Source of the DNA: an uncultured Lachnospiraceae bacterium
Lineage (GTDB): Bacteria > Bacillota > Clostridia > Lachnospirales > Lachnospiraceae
Length of the DNA stretch: 64,000 nucleotides
Assembly (NCBI GenBank): GCA_947643615.1
Contig: CANRWO010000010.1
Span: 22,722-86,721 of the forward strand
Direction of reading: 5' to 3'
The translations under genes were made by a program, and so were the position numbers. Below the pieces are notes generated by a model. That model saw nothing but the letters and a program-made list of their open reading frames with translations, was not told where the DNA came from and made no database searches. This document shows positions 8,916 through 18,535 of this stretch, one piece after another (positions within the stretch are counted from its first letter, which is position 1; the number at the start of each line of letters is the position of its first letter).

Positions 8916-9824
8916 TCAATCCCGCAGCAGCCTCCTTACCTGAACCATGCCCCATCCCTGTTGATTCCAGGGCAGGTGCAGGTCCCGGGCGGTATATTGC
9001 AGCCTCCGTTTGCATTCCTCGTTAGTCATCTGGGGAAACTTCTGCATGGCAAGGGCTGCCGCCCCGGAAACAATGGGTGTGGCCATGGATGTACCGCTCT
9101 TAGCCGTATAAGCGTTCCGAAATTTCCCATGAAGCCTGTAATAATGTATATTACAAGATACGATATCTGTCCCCGGCGCCACCAGGTCCGGTTTCCTGAG
9201 CGCAGCCCCCTCAACTCCTCTGCCGGAATAAGTCTCACACCGTCCGGGAGAGTCTATTTCATATCTGCCGTCATGGCATCCCACTGTCACCGCCTTGCTG
9301 CTTCCGCCCACTGCGGAGATGGTGCCCGGGTCAGGCCCTTTATTGCCCGCTGCGCAGACTACAAGGATGCCGCTGTCCCAAACCTCCTCTATCATTGCTT
9401 TCAGCTGCTGTTCTTTTTGAGCCTCTTCCAACGTGCCGATTCCTACGGAAATATTTAAAATCCTGACTCTGCACTGTTTCCTGATCCTTAAAATCCAGTC
9501 CAGGCCCCTCAGCATACTCTCTGTGGAGCCGTCCCCCTTCTCATCCAATACCTTTCCTACCACAAGCCGGACTCCCGGCGCCATCCCCATGTATTTCCCC
9601 TGGGATGCCGCGCCGCTTCCGCAGATGATTCCGCATACATGTGTTCCATGGCCGTTATCATCATACGCCAGGGGCCTGCGGCCAACAAAATCCTGGAAGC
9701 GGATCAGCCTGCCTGTCAGGTCGGGATGTTCCCCCATGCCGGTATCCAATACCCCTATCGTGATCCCGCCTCCGTCTATCCCGTCTAAATAAGGGATTTC
9801 TAACTGTTCTCTCACTCTCTGCAT
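8916..9824 (-). CDS. S8 family subtilisin-like serine peptidase, cytoplasmic type
   Basis: A 302-residue peptidase with the full catalytic triad in order: Asp in VLDTGMGEHPD, His in NGHGTHVCG and Ser in SGTSMATP. The oxyanion Asn is in AAGNKGPD. There is no signal peptide and no propeptide domain, so it resembles intracellular subtilases. It lies downstream of two surface LRR proteins on the same strand, but a strong hairpin (9832-9873) separates it from them. No Shine-Dalgarno is visible before ATG 9824; an in-frame stop just upstream limits the choice of start. Role unknown; maturation of surface proteins would require export that the sequence does not show. Confidence 0.9.
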   Translation of the reverse strand: MQRVREQLEIPYLDGIDGGGITIGVLDTGMGEHPDLTGRLIRFQDFVGRRPLAYDDNGHGTHVCGIICGSGAASQGKYMGMAPGVRLVVGKVLDEKGDGSTESMLRGLDWILRIRKQCRVRILNISVGIGTLEEAQKEQQLKAMIEEVWDSGILVVCAAGNKGPDPGTISAVGGSSKAVTVGCHDGRYEIDSPGRCETYSGRGVEGAALRKPDLVAPGTDIVSCNIHYYRLHGKFRNAYTAKSGTSMATPIVSGAAALAMQKFPQMTNEECKRRLQYTARDLHLPWNQQGWGMVQVRRLLRD

Positions 9825-9831
9825 AATAATA

Positions 9832-9873
9832 AGCGTCCCGGCATATACTTAATTCATTGTATGCCGGGACGCT
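9832..9873 (-). terminator. Strong hairpin after the LRR gene, in the leader of the S8 gene
   Basis: A perfect 14-bp stem, AGCGTCCCGGCATA (9832-9845) with its complement (9860-9873). On the minus strand it is followed by TTATTATTAT, so it can end the surface-protein transcript. It also sits only 8 nt before the S8 ATG and could affect its translation. Confidence 0.7.
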
Positions 9874-9919
9874 CTATTGGTTCCCATTCCTATACCGATC
9901 AATAATCCTAGTGTGCTGT

Positions 9920-12076
9920 TTATCTTCTGCCGCGCTGAAGGGTTCCCACTACAATCAGCAAGATCCCCAGCGCAAGCGCCATGCCGCTGACCGCCATTTT
10001 TATCCCGGAAACCGTACTTCCGTTCTTTGCCGTACCGGGCGCGCCGCTGTGGCTTTCCAGTTCAACACTTAATTCCTGGGGTACTTCCTGGGTCTCGTCA
10101 ACCCCCAAACCATAAATTCCAAAAGGAGACAAATGGTTCGTCCTGAACCTCACCGATTCCACCCCTTCCATCATCACGCGCTCTGCCGCCAATAACTCCG
10201 GCTGTCCGTTTCGGTCAAGGGTCAGGACCTGCAGCTTCTGGCCGCTTAAATTTTCCGGCAAAGGAAGTATCACGGTCAAGGTCTGGCGCCCCAGCTTTGT
10301 GATGGGGATTGCCCCTGAATCCACCAATTCCATGTTGTACACGGTCATACCCTCCGGTACTGAGGACTTAAAGGATCTGGCACAAGCCTGCTCCAATTGG
10401 GAAATGTCTTCCAGATAGGATATCGTCAGGGTGTATCTCCGTGCCGCCCCTTCCAGCTGCGCATATGCACGTTCCATACCGACAACGGTCACGCCAGGCT
10501 CTTGGGTCTCTTCCGGCACATTCCGGTAACTCTCGTTGGAAAGCCTTGCCGCCGTCTCCTCATAACTGTTGGGGATCTCAAACGCTTCTCCCGCAAAATT
10601 CACTTCCGCATCCCCAAAGGCCCTAATCCCTACCTCCTTCACAGATGCCGGCAGCGTAACCTGCTGTAAACCGCAGCCTTCAAAAGCACGGTCCTTGACC
10701 TGCTGTACCTGGCTGCCTAAGGTCATTGCCGTCAGGTTACCGCAGCCTTCAAAAGCGCCCTCTCCGATCACCGTGACACTCTCAGGGAAAGCCACTCCCT
10801 CCAACTCCGTGTGACCCTGGAAGGCCTCTGCGGCTATCACTCTCACGCCATCGGGAATCATCGCCTGGGAATCCGTCCCACGGTATGCCACAAGAACGCC
10901 TCCGCTGATCAGATAGTTCCCGTCACTGCTCTCATTGCCGTCCACTTCGGCTCCACCCAGGAAATTTTCCCTCCAGGGAGTGTAGGAGAAAGCCTTCGGC
11001 TCCACCACCGTAATACTGCTGGGAAGAGACACTCTCCCTAGATTGTCACAGTGGTAAAACGCACCATAAGATATTTCCTTTACGCCGACAGGTACTGTAA
11101 CGCCCGTCACAGAGCTTCTTGCAAAGGAAAACTGGCCCAGTTCGGTGATGCCCAGCGGAATTTCCACTTCACCCAGCTCCCCGTTCCGGTAATATGCCTG
11201 ATCCGCAATGATCCTGTTGTCCACTATGGTATATTTGGATACGCCCTCCTCCCCGGCAGCCTGCATCAAATCCCCCACAGGCACGGAGGTATCCTCCTCA
11301 GGAGGCAACCCTTCCAGGTTGCTCATAACCACAGGTAAAGTGTTGTCGATAAAAAACATCGCCTGGTTTCCCACTATCTGCGTGCTCCCAAGCACATTTC
11401 CGGGAACCGGCGTGGTGGAAGGCTCGTTAGGGGTATCATTGTCAGGGGCAGGCGTGTTCTCGGGAGTATCTCCCCCCGGATATTCCGGCACATCCTGGTA
11501 TTCCGGCATTTCCTTCTGACGCTCATAAAATTCCTGGGCATATTTATCCGCCACCGTGCCCGGGTCACAATGTATGGTCAGCCTGTAACAGCCGTCAAAA
11601 GCGGTCTCATGGATATCCGTGGTCTCCGGCGGAATACTGATATCTCTCAGGTTCACGCAATCTGCGAAGGCCGAAACACCAATGGAATTGATATTGGAAG
11701 GAATGGACATCTGCTCCAAACCACTACAATTGGTAAAAGCAAAATCTCCCACCGCTTTCAAACCCTTCCCCAATACCACCGTATCCAGCTTGTCACAACC
11801 CCAAAATGCATATGCCTCAATTCTTCGGACGGAATTAGGAACGACCACCAATTCCACTCTTGTGTTGTCCTCAAAAGCACCCTCTCCGATGACCTCCACA
11901 GTGTCCGGAATTGAAACATTTGTCTCCGTACCGCGATATTTTACTAAAACGCCTCCCTCAATTTTAAAATCGGAAGCAGATGACGATGCCGCATCTGCCT
12001 CCGATACAGGGAGCTGCATAATAATCAGCGCTGCTATGATCAGCAGGATTCCGCTAAACCGTTTCCTTTTTCTCAT
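9920..12076 (-). CDS. BspA-like leucine-rich-repeat surface protein, membrane-anchored
   Basis: A 718-residue secreted protein. The signal peptide (RKRKRFSGILLIIAALIIMQ) ends near residue 28. Two blocks of LRR_5/BspA repeats (units of the type IPDTVEVIGEGAFEDN, about 40-170 and 280-480) flank a Pro/Thr/Asn-rich linker. A C-terminal beta domain ends in NHLSPFGIYGLG, and then a single membrane helix (MALALGILLIVVG) is followed by basic residues. There is no LPXTG-like signal, unlike its larger neighbour, so it is probably held by the helix alone. The domain before the anchor is homologous to that of the 1611-residue neighbour. Such proteins mediate adhesion in other species; the target here is unknown. 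Confidence 0.85.
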   Translation of the reverse strand: MRKRKRFSGILLIIAALIIMQLPVSEADAASSSASDFKIEGGVLVKYRGTETNVSIPDTVEVIGEGAFEDNTRVELVVVPNSVRRIEAYAFWGCDKLDTVVLGKGLKAVGDFAFTNCSGLEQMSIPSNINSIGVSAFADCVNLRDISIPPETTDIHETAFDGCYRLTIHCDPGTVADKYAQEFYERQKEMPEYQDVPEYPGGDTPENTPAPDNDTPNEPSTTPVPGNVLGSTQIVGNQAMFFIDNTLPVVMSNLEGLPPEEDTSVPVGDLMQAAGEEGVSKYTIVDNRIIADQAYYRNGELGEVEIPLGITELGQFSFARSSVTGVTVPVGVKEISYGAFYHCDNLGRVSLPSSITVVEPKAFSYTPWRENFLGGAEVDGNESSDGNYLISGGVLVAYRGTDSQAMIPDGVRVIAAEAFQGHTELEGVAFPESVTVIGEGAFEGCGNLTAMTLGSQVQQVKDRAFEGCGLQQVTLPASVKEVGIRAFGDAEVNFAGEAFEIPNSYEETAARLSNESYRNVPEETQEPGVTVVGMERAYAQLEGAARRYTLTISYLEDISQLEQACARSFKSSVPEGMTVYNMELVDSGAIPITKLGRQTLTVILPLPENLSGQKLQVLTLDRNGQPELLAAERVMMEGVESVRFRTNHLSPFGIYGLGVDETQEVPQELSVELESHSGAPGTAKNGSTVSGIKMAVSGMALALGILLIVVGTLQRGRR

Positions 12077-12226
12077 ATGCTTTCCCTTTTCTGTTCTTCA
12101 AACTTTCGCTTTTCCGCCCTTCAAGTCCCCGGCTTTCTGCTCTTTCGGCTTTGGCCTTTAAGGATCCGGGCCATGTTTCCCGAAGCTTTCAGAGCTTTCC
12201 CGGCCTTCCGCACATACAGGCTCAGC

Positions 12227-15200
12227 TTATGCCTTTACTTTCACCTTCTGGCTTTTTCTCTTATCCTTCTGCATGAACATCACAAAGGACAGGCAAGCCA
12301 GGCCGACGGACAGGAACCATTTCGGGTGGATACCGTCTCCCGTCTTAGGAGTGGAGTCAGTATTTCCTCCTGCCGACAGGTTCGCCGTGTCCGCATAGAT
12401 CACATATGGCGAAAAATGGTCTGCCGTAAAAGTAATACAGGATACTCCTGAAATTGTCGTAAACTTGGGAGTCAGTTTATCAAGTTTATCATTTACCACA
12501 CCCGCCACTCTGTTATTGCCGGCATAGGTAATCAAAGAATCCGGTATGGGCAATGTAATCGTAACGGTAATACCTGTGGTATCTGTAATCTTATTGGTTC
12601 CCGTGGAATCATACAGTGAGATATCCATGGGGAAGTACTTAATATTATCCAAGCTGCCGTACTCAGCCATCAAAGCTCTCACTACCGCTTCGGACGCCGC
12701 GGAATTTTCTGTGATCTTAATCACAAAATTATCCGATGAACCGTTTACCGTAGCTGCCACCACACCGGTATTGGAAATTCCGTTCTTATCGATGACAACC
12801 GTAGTACCTCCGTTCGAGATAGTTCCGGTGTTGTTGGGCCTTCCCCCGCCGTTTGCAGTGGAAGTAGTACCGCTGCCGTTACTGCTGGAAGTCTTTGCCC
12901 TGTAATGAGCCGTCACGGTAACATTGGTTGACGGCATGGTAATCACCGTAGCCGATATTCCGGTGCTGGCAATTTTGGTACCTGCGGGATCAATGGTCCA
13001 GTTGCTGAATTCCATGCCTTTCGCCGGATCATTAGCGGCAATGATCGCCTGGGTCCCTTCCACATAGCTTCCGGACCCATGTCCGTTGATTACAGTCAAG
13101 GTAAAATATTTTCCTGAGTTTGTGCTGGAACTGTTCCCGCTGTTGGTGTTGTTATTATTGTTATTGTTGTTATTATCTCCACCGGGTTTATTGTTATCGC
13201 CGCCGGGATTATTATTGTCTCCACCAGGATTATTATTGTCTCCACCGGGATTATTATTGTCGCCGCCGGGATTATTATTGTCGCCGCCGGGATTATTATT
13301 GTCGCCGCCGGGATTATTATTGTCGCCGCCGTTTGACGTATACACTGCACGGAAGATCACATCTTCCGTAATGGTATCCAGATCCTCGATGGTATACTGC
13401 CCAGGGAAACCGGGACTCGTACTCTCCCATCCGCTGAATGTCATCCCTTCTACGATCGGAGGCTGGGGAATGTAAATATTCCCTCCCACAAAGACTTCGT
13501 TGGACCAGATCACTTTGTTATCTTTGTCCAGGAAAGTCACGGTATGCTTATCCGCTTCTCCGTATACGGCGCGCACTTCAAGGATTGCTACATCACCGCC
13601 CACATTTGTGTAGTTCGTCTTAGGCAGCCATGACTGCTTGAACACTAACCCGTTAATCTCCTTGGGCAGCTCCTCAAAAGCACCTTCCTTCCAGAGTTTA
13701 TCTACATCTACAGAGTCCCCCGCTTTTACGTTCTCCTCCGTGTGTACATATACCTTGTTACCCTCTTCGTTCTCATAGTAGAAATTAATCGTATAGTAAG
13801 AGATTTCATCCGTCTTTTTCCACTTCAGGTTCGGATGGTCCTTATTATTGTCGGAGAACCTCTGGGCGTAGGACCCCTCCGGACTAAAGAAAGTACAATA
13901 ATTAGGCACTCCGCCGAAGGCAGTGGACTCTATAATGTTCAGGCCCGAAGGAATATTGTACAGGTATCGGATACTGCTGTTCTCAAAAGCAAATCCTTCT
14001 ATGGACTGTATCGTGTGCGGAAGCGTAACGGAACTCAGGTGCTTTGCATTGGAAAAGGCATATCTTGGAATCGCTGTGATAGAAGACTCGCTGAAATCCG
14101 CCACCTCTATCTTCGTATCCCGGAATGCTTCCTCCGCAATCTCCGTAGTCCTTGCCAGCACTTCCTTGGAAGGCAGCTGGTAATCCGCCCCGTTCAAATA
14201 CTCGATCAGCTTCGAGATCGTCCCGTCTGCCGCCCTGCCGAAGAGTACGCTCTCCTCACAGATAAAATTATTGTTGGGCTGGATATAGTTCAGGTTAACA
14301 CGGTCAAGCTTATTACACCCTACAAAAGGCACCAGGCCCATTTCGCTCACATTCTGGGCTATATTAACATTCTTAAGGTAGCTGCAGTCCATAAAGGCAT
14401 AATCGCCGATCTTCTCCGTACCGGAACCTATATTGACAGTCTCCAGCATTTTACAGTTGGCGAAACTTTCCTTCGTGATCTCGCTGAGGTTCACCGTAAA
14501 AGTCTTACCCAGAGGCTGGCCGTTGGCGGAAATCAGGCTGTCCGCCACGGTGATATCCCCGCCGGAAACCGTATCCTCCTTCAAATCCCCAGTGCTCTGC
14601 AGGTACTTGTAATCACCCTGGGCTTCCTTTCTGTCGAACAGGCCTTCCTCAATCGCCACAATCCCTTCGGGAAGCAATATATTCAAAGTGCTGTTAACGA
14701 TTTCCTGCTCATATCCGTTGAGGCTGCCGAACTGGAGATCATATTCGTAATCCCCGCCTATTTTATTATTATAGGACTCCACATACTGCTCCAGCATTTC
14801 CTGCTCACTGTCAGTCATACCCAAGTATTTGTAGAAAGCCACAAACGCCGCCGGCTCGTAATTTTTATCCATGGTGAAATAAGGATAATTACTGCTGTTA
14901 AAGGAGCCTCCCTGCTGCATCAGCTGCTGAATCGTGGGGTAATTGGTCAGCGTAGCCACGCCGTCCCGGTTCTCCACGGTAAGGTTGCTGGGCCATCCAC
15001 TGTAATAGGTAATATGTGTGGGGGTCTGGCTTCCCGAGCTGATAAATACATTCTTATCCATTGCATACTGGAACGGGCCCACACTGGATTCCACCGCCCC
15101 TGTAAAGTAGAGCTTCGGGTCGCTGTCTAAATAGCAGGTATGCCCTGCTCCCAGGGACTGTGTGGCAAAGGCATCCGTGCCGATATTCTGCAGGCTTATC

Positions 15201-17062
15201 TTGGAAGCATCCTCAAAGATCACAGAATTCAATCTGTGGCATCCCTTAAATGCCCTGGGGCCAATGCTGGTGATCGTTGGCGGAATCACAACACTCACCA
15301 AATCATGGTTGTCTTCAAATCCACCCTCTCCTATAGCCGTCACGGAAAGAGGCCCGATAACTCCTGGTATCTTTAAATTCTGCAATCCGTTATCAATCTG
15401 GACACGCGTAATCTCACCGATTGTACTGTCGGCCACACGCGTCACCTCAAAAACCGCATTCAGCGCATAAGTATGATCCGTGTCATTGAAAGCGGAAGAT
15501 TCGTCCGGAACCTTTTTCTCATAAACTTCCTGGCCGGTATACTTATAAGAGAAATACTGGCCTACCACCGTATCTTCCAGGTCACACCCCTTGGCGCCTT
15601 CAAAATAGAAACCGGAATTGCTCTCCTGCCGGAAATCATTAAAGGAATAATAGGCCGCATCCTTCTCCTCAAAATTCATTGTAGGCCAATTGCCGGTGGC
15701 ATAAATACGTTTCAAATTGATGCAGCGCATAAAGGTACTGATGGGTATCGTCTCTCCGTATGTAACAGGGAAAGTGATGTCCCCAAGGCTGGTACAGGCT
15801 GCAAAAGCATAATAACCGAGGTTCTGCAGGGCTCCAGTATCCCCTTCTATGAGCATATTCACACTGGCAAGCCTGCCACAACCCTCAAAGGCGGAGTCAC
15901 CGATCTTGACCACTTTCTTTGCATCAAACCCCAACAATGAGGCACAGTTGCTGAATGCATGGTCTCCGATCACTACGCTGGTAGCCGTATCGTCTATCTT
16001 GAAGGAAGCAAGGGAAGGGCATCCGCTGAATGCATAGTTGCCGATCTCCTTGATGGTATTGCTCAGTTCAACGGTTTTGATATCCGTCCCGGCGAAGGCA
16101 TAGTTGCCGATACCTACCAGGTTAGGTTCCACCACCAGGGAATTCACATTCGCGCCGCTGAAAATTCCGTGGTCAGCAGTCACGTCTTTCGCCTGAGTCT
16201 TGCTGGTGGCCCCTACGTCCACATACTGGTTCCCGATATAGTACACCGGAATTCCCTTGATACGCTGGGTGAGCGTACTCGTTGCCCGCCTCCATGTGCT
16301 CTCGGGTATCTCTGATCCGTCCGCCAGAGAAGGGACACCGTCATCATCAAATTTGTAACCCGGATCCGAGTAGCTCGTCAAACCACTGATAAAATAAAGC
16401 CCTTCGTTGGGATTCGTGTTTTCGTCATACTCCTGCTCTTTCCATGTAGATATATTATCAAACAGGCAGGGACGGTACTCATAATGGGGAACCGGTACCG
16501 TGTCACCGCCGCTGACCGTTTCATCCGTTCCTACCTGCGCCCGGTAAAACAGAAGTTCTCCATGATTCCCGCCTATAGCACAGGAACGCCCCATGAAAGA
16601 AGTATAGGCATCCACTGTCCTGGGGATTGTCAGCTTGTCGCCCACATTGTTCTGCTGCATCTGGTTGTTGTAACCGACGATAACAGCATAAGCATTCTGC
16701 GTATGCATATTTGCTACCACAAACTGCAGGTTCAGATTCTCGCTGGTGTATATTTTTTCGTCAAATTCATTTCCCGTCACATCAGGGATCGCCGTTTTTT
16801 CCCATAACATACCGGCAGGCGGTGTTTCTTTCAACCCCGCTATGGACACCTTCATAGGATCCGCATCACCTGCCCCGCCCGTATGGGGCCTGTCAATCCT
16901 GGCCACCGGAGGAACCACAGCATTACCGTCCGCCGCCTGCAACCCCTCTGTAGGAATTGCCGCCACTGCAAGCGCAGATGCAAGGAACAACGCCCCTAAC
17001 GTCTTCCTTACCGATCTCTTCAATCTTCTGTTTTTACCCTTTTTCATAACAGCCTTCGCCAT
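12227..17062 (-). CDS. Large BspA-like LRR protein with TPKTG sortase signal
   Basis: A 1611-residue cell-wall protein. The signal peptide ends around residue 44 (TEGLQAADG). Several LRR_5/BspA blocks (units like IKEIGNYAFSGCPSLASF) run from about 290 to 1080, followed by beta repeats of the Listeria-Bacteroides type. A low-complexity linker of GGDNNNP units and poly-Asn comes next, then a bacterial repeat domain (FSNWTIDPAG) and the ADHFSPYVIYAD domain. The sorting signal TPKTG (1571-1575) is followed by a hydrophobic segment and a basic tail. AAAGGAG lies eight bases before ATG 17062, and the gene begins 5 bp after the sortase stop. Sortase and substrate therefore form one operon. Confidence 0.9.
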   Translation of the reverse strand: MAKAVMKKGKNRRLKRSVRKTLGALFLASALAVAAIPTEGLQAADGNAVVPPVARIDRPHTGGAGDADPMKVSIAGLKETPPAGMLWEKTAIPDVTGNEFDEKIYTSENLNLQFVVANMHTQNAYAVIVGYNNQMQQNNVGDKLTIPRTVDAYTSFMGRSCAIGGNHGELLFYRAQVGTDETVSGGDTVPVPHYEYRPCLFDNISTWKEQEYDENTNPNEGLYFISGLTSYSDPGYKFDDDGVPSLADGSEIPESTWRRATSTLTQRIKGIPVYYIGNQYVDVGATSKTQAKDVTADHGIFSGANVNSLVVEPNLVGIGNYAFAGTDIKTVELSNTIKEIGNYAFSGCPSLASFKIDDTATSVVIGDHAFSNCASLLGFDAKKVVKIGDSAFEGCGRLASVNMLIEGDTGALQNLGYYAFAACTSLGDITFPVTYGETIPISTFMRCINLKRIYATGNWPTMNFEEKDAAYYSFNDFRQESNSGFYFEGAKGCDLEDTVVGQYFSYKYTGQEVYEKKVPDESSAFNDTDHTYALNAVFEVTRVADSTIGEITRVQIDNGLQNLKIPGVIGPLSVTAIGEGGFEDNHDLVSVVIPPTITSIGPRAFKGCHRLNSVIFEDASKISLQNIGTDAFATQSLGAGHTCYLDSDPKLYFTGAVESSVGPFQYAMDKNVFISSGSQTPTHITYYSGWPSNLTVENRDGVATLTNYPTIQQLMQQGGSFNSSNYPYFTMDKNYEPAAFVAFYKYLGMTDSEQEMLEQYVESYNNKIGGDYEYDLQFGSLNGYEQEIVNSTLNILLPEGIVAIEEGLFDRKEAQGDYKYLQSTGDLKEDTVSGGDITVADSLISANGQPLGKTFTVNLSEITKESFANCKMLETVNIGSGTEKIGDYAFMDCSYLKNVNIAQNVSEMGLVPFVGCNKLDRVNLNYIQPNNNFICEESVLFGRAADGTISKLIEYLNGADYQLPSKEVLARTTEIAEEAFRDTKIEVADFSESSITAIPRYAFSNAKHLSSVTLPHTIQSIEGFAFENSSIRYLYNIPSGLNIIESTAFGGVPNYCTFFSPEGSYAQRFSDNNKDHPNLKWKKTDEISYYTINFYYENEEGNKVYVHTEENVKAGDSVDVDKLWKEGAFEELPKEINGLVFKQSWLPKTNYTNVGGDVAILEVRAVYGEADKHTVTFLDKDNKVIWSNEVFVGGNIYIPQPPIVEGMTFSGWESTSPGFPGQYTIEDLDTITEDVIFRAVYTSNGGDNNNPGGDNNNPGGDNNNPGGDNNNPGGDNNNPGGDNNNPGGDNNKPGGDNNNNNNNNNTNSGNSSSTNSGKYFTLTVINGHGSGSYVEGTQAIIAANDPAKGMEFSNWTIDPAGTKIASTGISATVITMPSTNVTVTAHYRAKTSSSNGSGTTSTANGGGRPNNTGTISNGGTTVVIDKNGISNTGVVAATVNGSSDNFVIKITENSAASEAVVRALMAEYGSLDNIKYFPMDISLYDSTGTNKITDTTGITVTITLPIPDSLITYAGNNRVAGVVNDKLDKLTPKFTTISGVSCITFTADHFSPYVIYADTANLSAGGNTDSTPKTGDGIHPKWFLSVGLACLSFVMFMQKDKRKSQKVKVKA
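13176..13332 (-). repeat. 21-bp in-frame tandem repeats encoding GGDNNNP
   Basis: Seven near-identical 21-bp units plus a partial unit encode GGDNNNP (one copy GGDNNKP), running into a poly-Asn stretch. The low sequence divergence suggests slippage-driven length change of the spacer between LRR and anchor domains. Confidence 0.9.
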
Positions 17063-17067
17063 CTTCT

Positions 17068-18255
17068 TTACTCCTTTGCGATTTTCTTCGCTACCACTAC
17101 AAATCTGCCGTTCTTCTCCTGATTGTCACAGGTGGAAAGCGTCAGCAGCTGGTCCCCATACTGGGCGGTCACGCCTGTATCGTAGTACGACATTTCCGCC
17201 ATCTCCTGCATGTAAGAATCAAATTCCTGCTCACTGTTTACATCAATGAACTGGTAATATTTGAAAGCGATCTCCTCCTCACTGTACACATGGGAACGGA
17301 ACACATACATCACCTGGTAAGTGCCCTTCTCATATATCGTGTCAAACTGGATAAGGGGATGCTCCTTATAATATGCTTCACTGCCGTATCGGTCCAGATT
17401 GCCGAACATCTGGCCGCTCTTCATGTGGTGCCCATACAAAATCAAGTTTGTGCTGGGTTCCAGTATATCACAGTCCTTATCCATAAAAATTGACCCATTC
17501 TTATCATATTCCTGATTCAGGTTATGGTCAAGATAATATTCATTATCCGTTGTCTGCATGACAGGATAATCTATATTTGTATCGTCAATTTTGAGCCATC
17601 CGATTAGCTTTTGGTTCTTATTTAATAAAATTTTAAATTCTTCCAGCACCTCCCGCGATTCCGGAGGCGCCTCGTCCAGTGTGAACTGGGGTGTCGCTAC
17701 CGGGGAATCACTAGCGTCACGGGCCGCGGAGGCCCTGATATTCCGCAGGTCGCTGAGAGACTCATAAGTGCTGTTTGTTCTATAATTATAATAGGAATAT
17801 ATCCCGAAATATCCCAGGCATCCCGCCGCCGCCACACTGCATAACGCTATGGTCAGCTTCCTGCGCCTCTCCCGCTTCCGAAGCTCCTCCATGACCGCCT
17901 CGTCTACTTCAGGCCCTGCCTGCCCCGGTGACTGCCCGCCGGCGTCCCCGCCACGGGTTCGTTTTTCGCCGGCATCTCTTTTCATCCTTCCGGCACCTTT
18001 CCCGGAGGCTTTCTTTCCCGTGCCGGCTGACTTGATCCGCTCCTCTACCTCATCCTTAAAGTCCTGCCCCAGGAGCGTCATGAACTTGTATTTCCCCTTT
18101 TTCAAGTCATCCTGCAGCCGCTGGAGCTGTGCCTTGTCCTGCAGGTCAGTTTCCTTCCGGAGCTTATCCATGAGCTCCTTGTCGCGCACCGCACGCGCAT
18201 AATCGCCCTGGGTACGGAACTGCCTGCCCTCCACTACAAAAACCTTTTGCGCCAT
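17068..18255 (-). CDS. srtB: Class B sortase with long cytoplasmic N-terminal extension
   Basis: A membrane transpeptidase that attaches sorting-signal proteins to peptidoglycan. Residues 1-133 are an unusual, highly charged, probably cytoplasmic region (KKASGKGAGRMKRDAGEKR). One membrane helix follows at about 134-154, then the SrtB beta-barrel. The catalytic residues are His276 in YGHHM, Cys376 in LSTCDN and Arg384 in NGRF. Typical SrtB is about 230-260 residues, against 395 here. I take the second ATG (18255, AGGG eight bases upstream) rather than 18261. It is the first gene of the operon with the TPKTG-bearing LRR protein, its likely substrate. Confidence 0.93.
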   Translation of the reverse strand: MAQKVFVVEGRQFRTQGDYARAVRDKELMDKLRKETDLQDKAQLQRLQDDLKKGKYKFMTLLGQDFKDEVEERIKSAGTGKKASGKGAGRMKRDAGEKRTRGGDAGGQSPGQAGPEVDEAVMEELRKRERRRKLTIALCSVAAAGCLGYFGIYSYYNYRTNSTYESLSDLRNIRASAARDASDSPVATPQFTLDEAPPESREVLEEFKILLNKNQKLIGWLKIDDTNIDYPVMQTTDNEYYLDHNLNQEYDKNGSIFMDKDCDILEPSTNLILYGHHMKSGQMFGNLDRYGSEAYYKEHPLIQFDTIYEKGTYQVMYVFRSHVYSEEEIAFKYYQFIDVNSEQEFDSYMQEMAEMSYYDTGVTAQYGDQLLTLSTCDNQEKNGRFVVVAKKIAKE

Positions 18256-18314
18256 ACTCATTTCCCTATATATTTACTTATACTCATACGCATTGTTATG
18301 CTATCATATCTTCT

Positions 18315-18342
18315 ATTTTACTATATGTCGAAATTAATTCAA
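18315..18342 (-). promoter_or_regulatory. Probable sortase operon promoter
   Basis: On the minus strand TTGAAT (18342-18337), a 16-bp spacer and TAAAAT (18320-18315), about 60 bp before the sortase start, in an AT-rich intergenic stretch. Confidence 0.5.
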
Positions 18343-18475
18343 GTGTTTTATCTACATATAGAAAACTTTTTTCTTATTTCTCTATAAATATCATGCGTTT
18401 TCAAATATTTACCCATAATATACGGCACCTTTTATGGGAGTTATTGCCTGATGATTTTTCAAACCCTCCCCAGGA

Positions 18476-18504
18476 AACATTGACATGCTCCCCTGCATAC
18501 AATA
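18476..18504 (+). promoter_or_regulatory. SigK-like (mother-cell sporulation) promoter
   Basis: AACA (18476-18479), 16 bp, then CATACAATA (18496-18504) fits the SigK pattern mACm-N16-CATANNNTA exactly. The -10 also fits SigE (CATACAnT), but the SigE -35 does not. A TTGACA at 18480 has no properly spaced sigma-A -10. Confidence 0.6.
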
Positions 18505-18535
18505 AACCATAAATAAACCCATGGAGGCTAATCAA

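Noticed and set aside
13176..13332. Regularly spaced repeats that could suggest a CRISPR array
   Set aside because: The units are contiguous, 21 bp, in frame within the LRR gene and encode GGDNNNP; there are no spacers and no cas genes.
13742..15130. Long plus-strand reading frame opposite the large LRR gene
   Set aside because: It is antisense to a convincing 1611-residue protein and its translation shows no domain; it is a shadow of repeated codons.
18480..18503. Sigma-A promoter using TTGACA at 18480
   Set aside because: The only TACAAT is 12 bp away, too close; the SigK pattern fits better.
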